Of a DNA stretch of 8,525 nucleotides, positions 6,522 to 8,525 are shown piece by piece (the stretch's first letter is position 1; every line of letters starts with the position of its first letter). The notes below the pieces were generated by a model. It ran no database searches and had not been told where the DNA came from. It saw only the letters and a list, made by a program, of their open reading frames with translations. Location of the stretch: contig CALFSV010000253.1 of the NCBI GenBank assembly GCA_937916485.1, forward strand, positions 1 through 8,525, in the 5' to 3' direction. The DNA comes from an uncultured Paracoccaceae bacterium. Its GTDB lineage: Bacteria > Pseudomonadota > Alphaproteobacteria > Rhodobacterales > Rhodobacteraceae. The position numbers and the translations under genes are program-made.

Positions 6522-7157
6522 ATGACCGCCCCCCAATACCCCAAAGGCAAGACAGCGCTTCTCTGCATCGATCCCTACAACGATTTCCTCGCAGAGGGGG
6601 GCAAGATGTGGCCCACCCTCAGAGAGATCGCCATATCGGTCGACCTTCACGCCAACTTGGCCAAGGTCCGTGCAACTGCGCGTGAGGCGGGGATGCCGAT
6701 TTTTATTCTGCCGCACCATCGGCATCATTCGACGGACTTTGAGGGATGGGCGCACCTGACACCATCTCAGGCCGCAGCGCACGCATATCAGTTGTTCGCC
6801 GAAGGCAGTTGGGGCGGTGAATTTTACGAAGGTTTCGGTCCTGAAACCGGCGATATCATCATCAAGGAACACTGGGGCGCGTCCGGTTTTGCCAATACCG
6901 ATCTTGATGTGCAGTTGCGCCAGCATGGCATCACCCATGTCATCTTCATCGGTTTGATTGCCAATACCTGCATTGAAACGTCAGCGCGCTTTGCGGCCGA
7001 ACTTGGTTATCACGTGACACTGGTGCGCGATGCAACGGCCGCCATGTCCGCAGAAGCGATGCACGCCGCGCATCACATCAATGGTCCGACCTACGCCCAA
7101 GCCATCCTCACAACGGCTGAGGTGATTGAGAATTTGAACAGTAAGGAAACGGTATGA
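6522..7157 (+). CDS. Isochorismatase-superfamily cysteine hydrolase
   Basis: 211 residues, a usual length for this cytoplasmic superfamily, whose members cleave amides, carbamoyl groups or the isochorismate enol ether. The triad is visible: D17 in LLCIDPYNDF (13-22), K115 in IIIKEHWGASGF (112-123) and C150 in GLIANTCIET (144-153), with the expected residues before the catalytic Cys that form the cis-peptide turn. A His-rich stretch, PHHRHHS (64-70), could line the active site or bind metal. The start at 6522 has AAAGGA eight bases upstream; an in-frame ATG at 6465 is less well supported. It follows the alpha/beta-hydrolase by 108 bases and its stop overlaps the next ATG. The pairing of two hydrolases suggests successive steps in breakdown of one compound, possibly an amide or ester, but the substrate is not deducible. 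True isochorismate hydrolysis is unlikely, with no siderophore genes nearby. Confidence 0.92.
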   Translation: MTAPQYPKGKTALLCIDPYNDFLAEGGKMWPTLREIAISVDLHANLAKVRATAREAGMPIFILPHHRHHSTDFEGWAHLTPSQAAAHAYQLFAEGSWGGEFYEGFGPETGDIIIKEHWGASGFANTDLDVQLRQHGITHVIFIGLIANTCIETSARFAAELGYHVTLVRDATAAMSAEAMHAAHHINGPTYAQAILTTAEVIENLNSKETV

Positions 7158-7690
7158 TCCTGGGTCATGCTGCCACGACGCTTGTCGCCAAACGCGTCAC
7201 ACCAACCATGCCTTGGTGGCTTCTTATTGTGAGCGCCTTTCTGATCGACATCGCGATGTTTACCTTCGTGGGCTTAGGCATCGAGACAATGGAGCCGACA
7301 GGCGGACGTCCGAGTATGGCGAACGCAATCACCGAGATGACGTTCAGCCACGACCTGATCCCCCAGATTGGCTGGACATTGCTTGCCGGTGCAATTGCGT
7401 TCGCGGTAACACGGCGCCGATTGTTCGTGCTTGTCGCCATGGCCTTGTCGTTGGCCCATTGGCTGGGTGACTTGGTGTCAGGCTACGGGCATCACATATT
7501 CGGGCCTGATACCCATTCTATCGGTACGGACTGGTATCACCTGAATCTGCCGGCGGCGTTGGCTTTCGAGGCCGCAATTGGCATCTTTTGCGTCTTTATC
7601 TTCACCCGAAACAGATCATTCTCGCCCCGAGCTCAGGCGGGACTCTACGGCCTGTTCGGCATTGCACCGTTCGTTTTCCTAATCATCTGA
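7154..7690 (+). CDS. Small His/Asp-rich multi-spanning membrane protein, possibly YdjM/DUF457-like
   Basis: 178 residues starting at an ATG that overlaps the stop of the cysteine hydrolase gene by four bases (ATGA), so it is probably translationally coupled to it. About five membrane segments are visible near residues 20-40, 72-88, 90-106, 132-150 and 163-178. Polar residues typical of metal ligands lie at or near membrane edges: H5 (ILGHAATT), D32, H66-D67 (FSHDL), H102 and D106 (AHWLGDL), H113-H114, H121, D126 and H129. A first-helix GH, an internal SHD and an H---D pair recall the YdjM/DUF457 group called membrane-bound metal-dependent hydrolases, but I recognise only the pattern, not a close member. 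It might be a membrane hydrolase or a transporter-like accessory for the hydrolase operon. No signal peptidase site is seen. The last gene of the set; only a weak hairpin follows. Confidence 0.8.
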   Translation: MILGHAATTLVAKRVTPTMPWWLLIVSAFLIDIAMFTFVGLGIETMEPTGGRPSMANAITEMTFSHDLIPQIGWTLLAGAIAFAVTRRRLFVLVAMALSLAHWLGDLVSGYGHHIFGPDTHSIGTDWYHLNLPAALAFEAAIGIFCVFIFTRNRSFSPRAQAGLYGLFGIAPFVFLII

Positions 7691-8043
7691 GGGCGGATCA
7701 GATCGCCTTCTCGGCGTGCTAGGTCGACTGCCCTGAGCGATACCCGCTTAGCTACCTGACCTTCGTCCCGATCGCAGCGCCTGTAAACTTGGAGCGCAGT
7801 TTGCCGATTTTCGGCGACAGGCGATTGTCAGCTTTTTGCAATCTAGGATGCTCCCTTACAACTTGAGGGAAAAAGTAATTGAGATTACGCGGGACGCCGG
7901 CCGTAGACGCCTGCCTCTCGCTGACATCTGTCTTGGTTAAGTTCTACGACGTCGAATCTGTATCTACCTCTTTCCGCAAATCGCGCGGATGGCAATGCGA
8001 GCCCCACCTCAAACTGCGCGATCTGGCAAGAGAGATATGGGTT
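7691..8043. other. 353-base region without a convincing gene
   Basis: No reading frame here has a start codon and coding character. Past the membrane-protein stop there is a short bulged hairpin (7692-7707) without a T tract, too weak to call a terminator. A tiny stem GCCGA-TTT-TCGGC lies at 7803-7815, and an AT-richer patch with a 19-bp dyad at 7852-7870. The part nearest the MATE gene carries its ribosome binding site (purine-rich AAGAGAG around 8029-8035). The region presumably holds the MATE promoter, but I could not place a -35/-10 pair with normal spacing. Confidence 0.5.
7852..7870. promoter_or_regulatory. 19-bp dyad TCCCT-N9-AGGGA upstream of the MATE gene
   Basis: TCCCT (7852-7856) and AGGGA (7866-7870) are perfect inverted arms, with two further symmetric positions inside. 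The size resembles operators of MerR-family regulators, and the minus strand includes CCTCAAGTT, which equals one half of a SoxR box, but the other half does not match. No MerR-type gene is in the window and the dyad lies 173 bases before the MATE start, so this is only a weak operator candidate. Confidence 0.2.
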
Positions 8044-8525
8044 ATGAGTGATACCCCTCCCAATACATTCACTGATGGGGCGCTTGGCACCATTTACATG
8101 AAAACCGCGCTCCCGATCATTTTCGTGATGGGGATGACTGGCCTGCTGTCGCTTGCGGATGCCTTGTTTTTGGGCGTTTGCGTGGGTCCAGACGCGTTAG
8201 CGGCCGTCACCCTGATGTTCCCAGTCTATATGCTGATCGTGGCGCTTTCCACGCTTGTCGCAAACGGCATGTCGAGCCTGTTGGCGCGATCGCTTGGCGC
8301 TGGAGACTTAGACGACGCACGTGCCACGTTCGCTGGAGCACATGGCCTGGCCGTTGTCTTGGGTGCGATCCTGATCGTGTTGTTCGTCCTCTTTGGAGAG
8401 CCGGTCGCCTTGTTGGCGGCAGGAGGGTCAGAGGCACTCGCTCAGCTGGGGTTGGTCTACCTGCGGATCACGGTGTTCTTCTCGCCGTTGTTGTTCGTGT
8501 TGTCAGTCAACTCCGATGCCCTACG
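8044..8525 (+). CDS. MATE-family multidrug/cation efflux transporter, N-terminal part (partial, runs off right edge)
   Basis: An open frame from the ATG at 8044 reaches the window edge, giving 160 residues of a protein that is normally about 440-460. A purine-rich AAGAGAG lies roughly 9-15 bases upstream. Typical MATE N-lobe features are present: an entry helix with KTALPIIFVMGMTGLLSLAD (20-39), GPDALAAVTLMFPVYML (48-64), then LVANGMSSLLARSLGAGD (71-88), the conserved loop between helices 2 and 3, and further membrane segments at about 100-118 and 133-155. MATE proteins sit in the inner membrane and export cationic drugs or metabolites in exchange for H+ or Na+. A second in-frame ATG at 8098 (residue 19) is too close to the first helix to be preferred. 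It is separated by 353 bases from the hydrolase operon and is probably its own unit. The C-terminal lobe lies outside the window. Confidence 0.9.
   Translation, partial: MSDTPPNTFTDGALGTIYMKTALPIIFVMGMTGLLSLADALFLGVCVGPDALAAVTLMFPVYMLIVALSTLVANGMSSLLARSLGAGDLDDARATFAGAHGLAVVLGAILIVLFVLFGEPVALLAAGGSEALAQLGLVYLRITVFFSPLLFVLSVNSDAL

Noticed and set aside
7721..7762. tRNA-like stretch with GGTC and GACC ends
   Set aside because: It does not fold into a cloverleaf with conserved T-loop or D-loop bases on either strand.
7691..7835. Minus-strand open stretch with residues like YRRCDRDEGQVAKRV
   Set aside because: No start codon, no stop-bounded gene of sensible size, and no family I recognise; it may be chance in GC-rich sequence.
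8207..8437. Minus-strand open frame opposite the MATE gene
   Set aside because: Antisense to a clear MATE transporter and Arg/Pro-rich without motif.

Overview
The window looks like an accessory region of an alphaproteobacterial chromosome or large plasmid. A Rhodobacterales-like host is most likely, judging from the moderately high GC content, the style of the MATE and glycosyltransferase-type proteins, and weak AGGA-type ribosome binding sites. This taxonomic call rests on family resemblance only.

Layout. At the left edge (minus strand, running off the window) is the N-terminal helical-repeat part of a probable family 2 glycosyltransferase. Next comes about 400 bases of debris (548-946) that holds two decayed minus-strand fragments: the C-terminal end of an IS256-family transposase and a P27-type phage terminase small subunit piece. 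Adjoining this debris, also on the minus strand, are two translationally coupled sugar-type ABC permease genes of the MalF/UgpA and MalG/UgpE type. Neither the solute-binding protein nor the ATPase is present in the window. Divergent from the permeases on the plus strand is a complete FAD-dependent alditol oxidase with all recognisable flavin-linking and active-site residues. Together these suggest polyol (sugar alcohol) uptake and oxidation, although the transporter is incomplete here.

A hairpin follows the oxidase and separates it from a convergent AraC-family regulator on the minus strand. The regulator faces a divergent plus-strand set: an alpha/beta-hydrolase whose nucleophile position is Asp rather than Ser, a cysteine hydrolase of the isochorismatase superfamily, and a small His/Asp-rich multi-spanning membrane protein whose start overlaps the stop of the cysteine hydrolase. 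The gap between regulator and hydrolase contains two clear inverted repeats, which are good operator candidates. This set looks like a small catabolic or detoxification operon under AraC-type control with unknown substrate.

The right end has about 350 bases with no convincing gene, holding a 19-bp dyad, and then the N-terminal 160 residues of a MATE-family efflux transporter that runs off the window.

The most interesting item is the AraC / Asp-nucleophile hydrolase / isochorismatase-like / membrane protein cassette. The second is the apparent loss of ABC transporter components next to phage and IS remnants. I see no CRISPR array, tRNA or rRNA.
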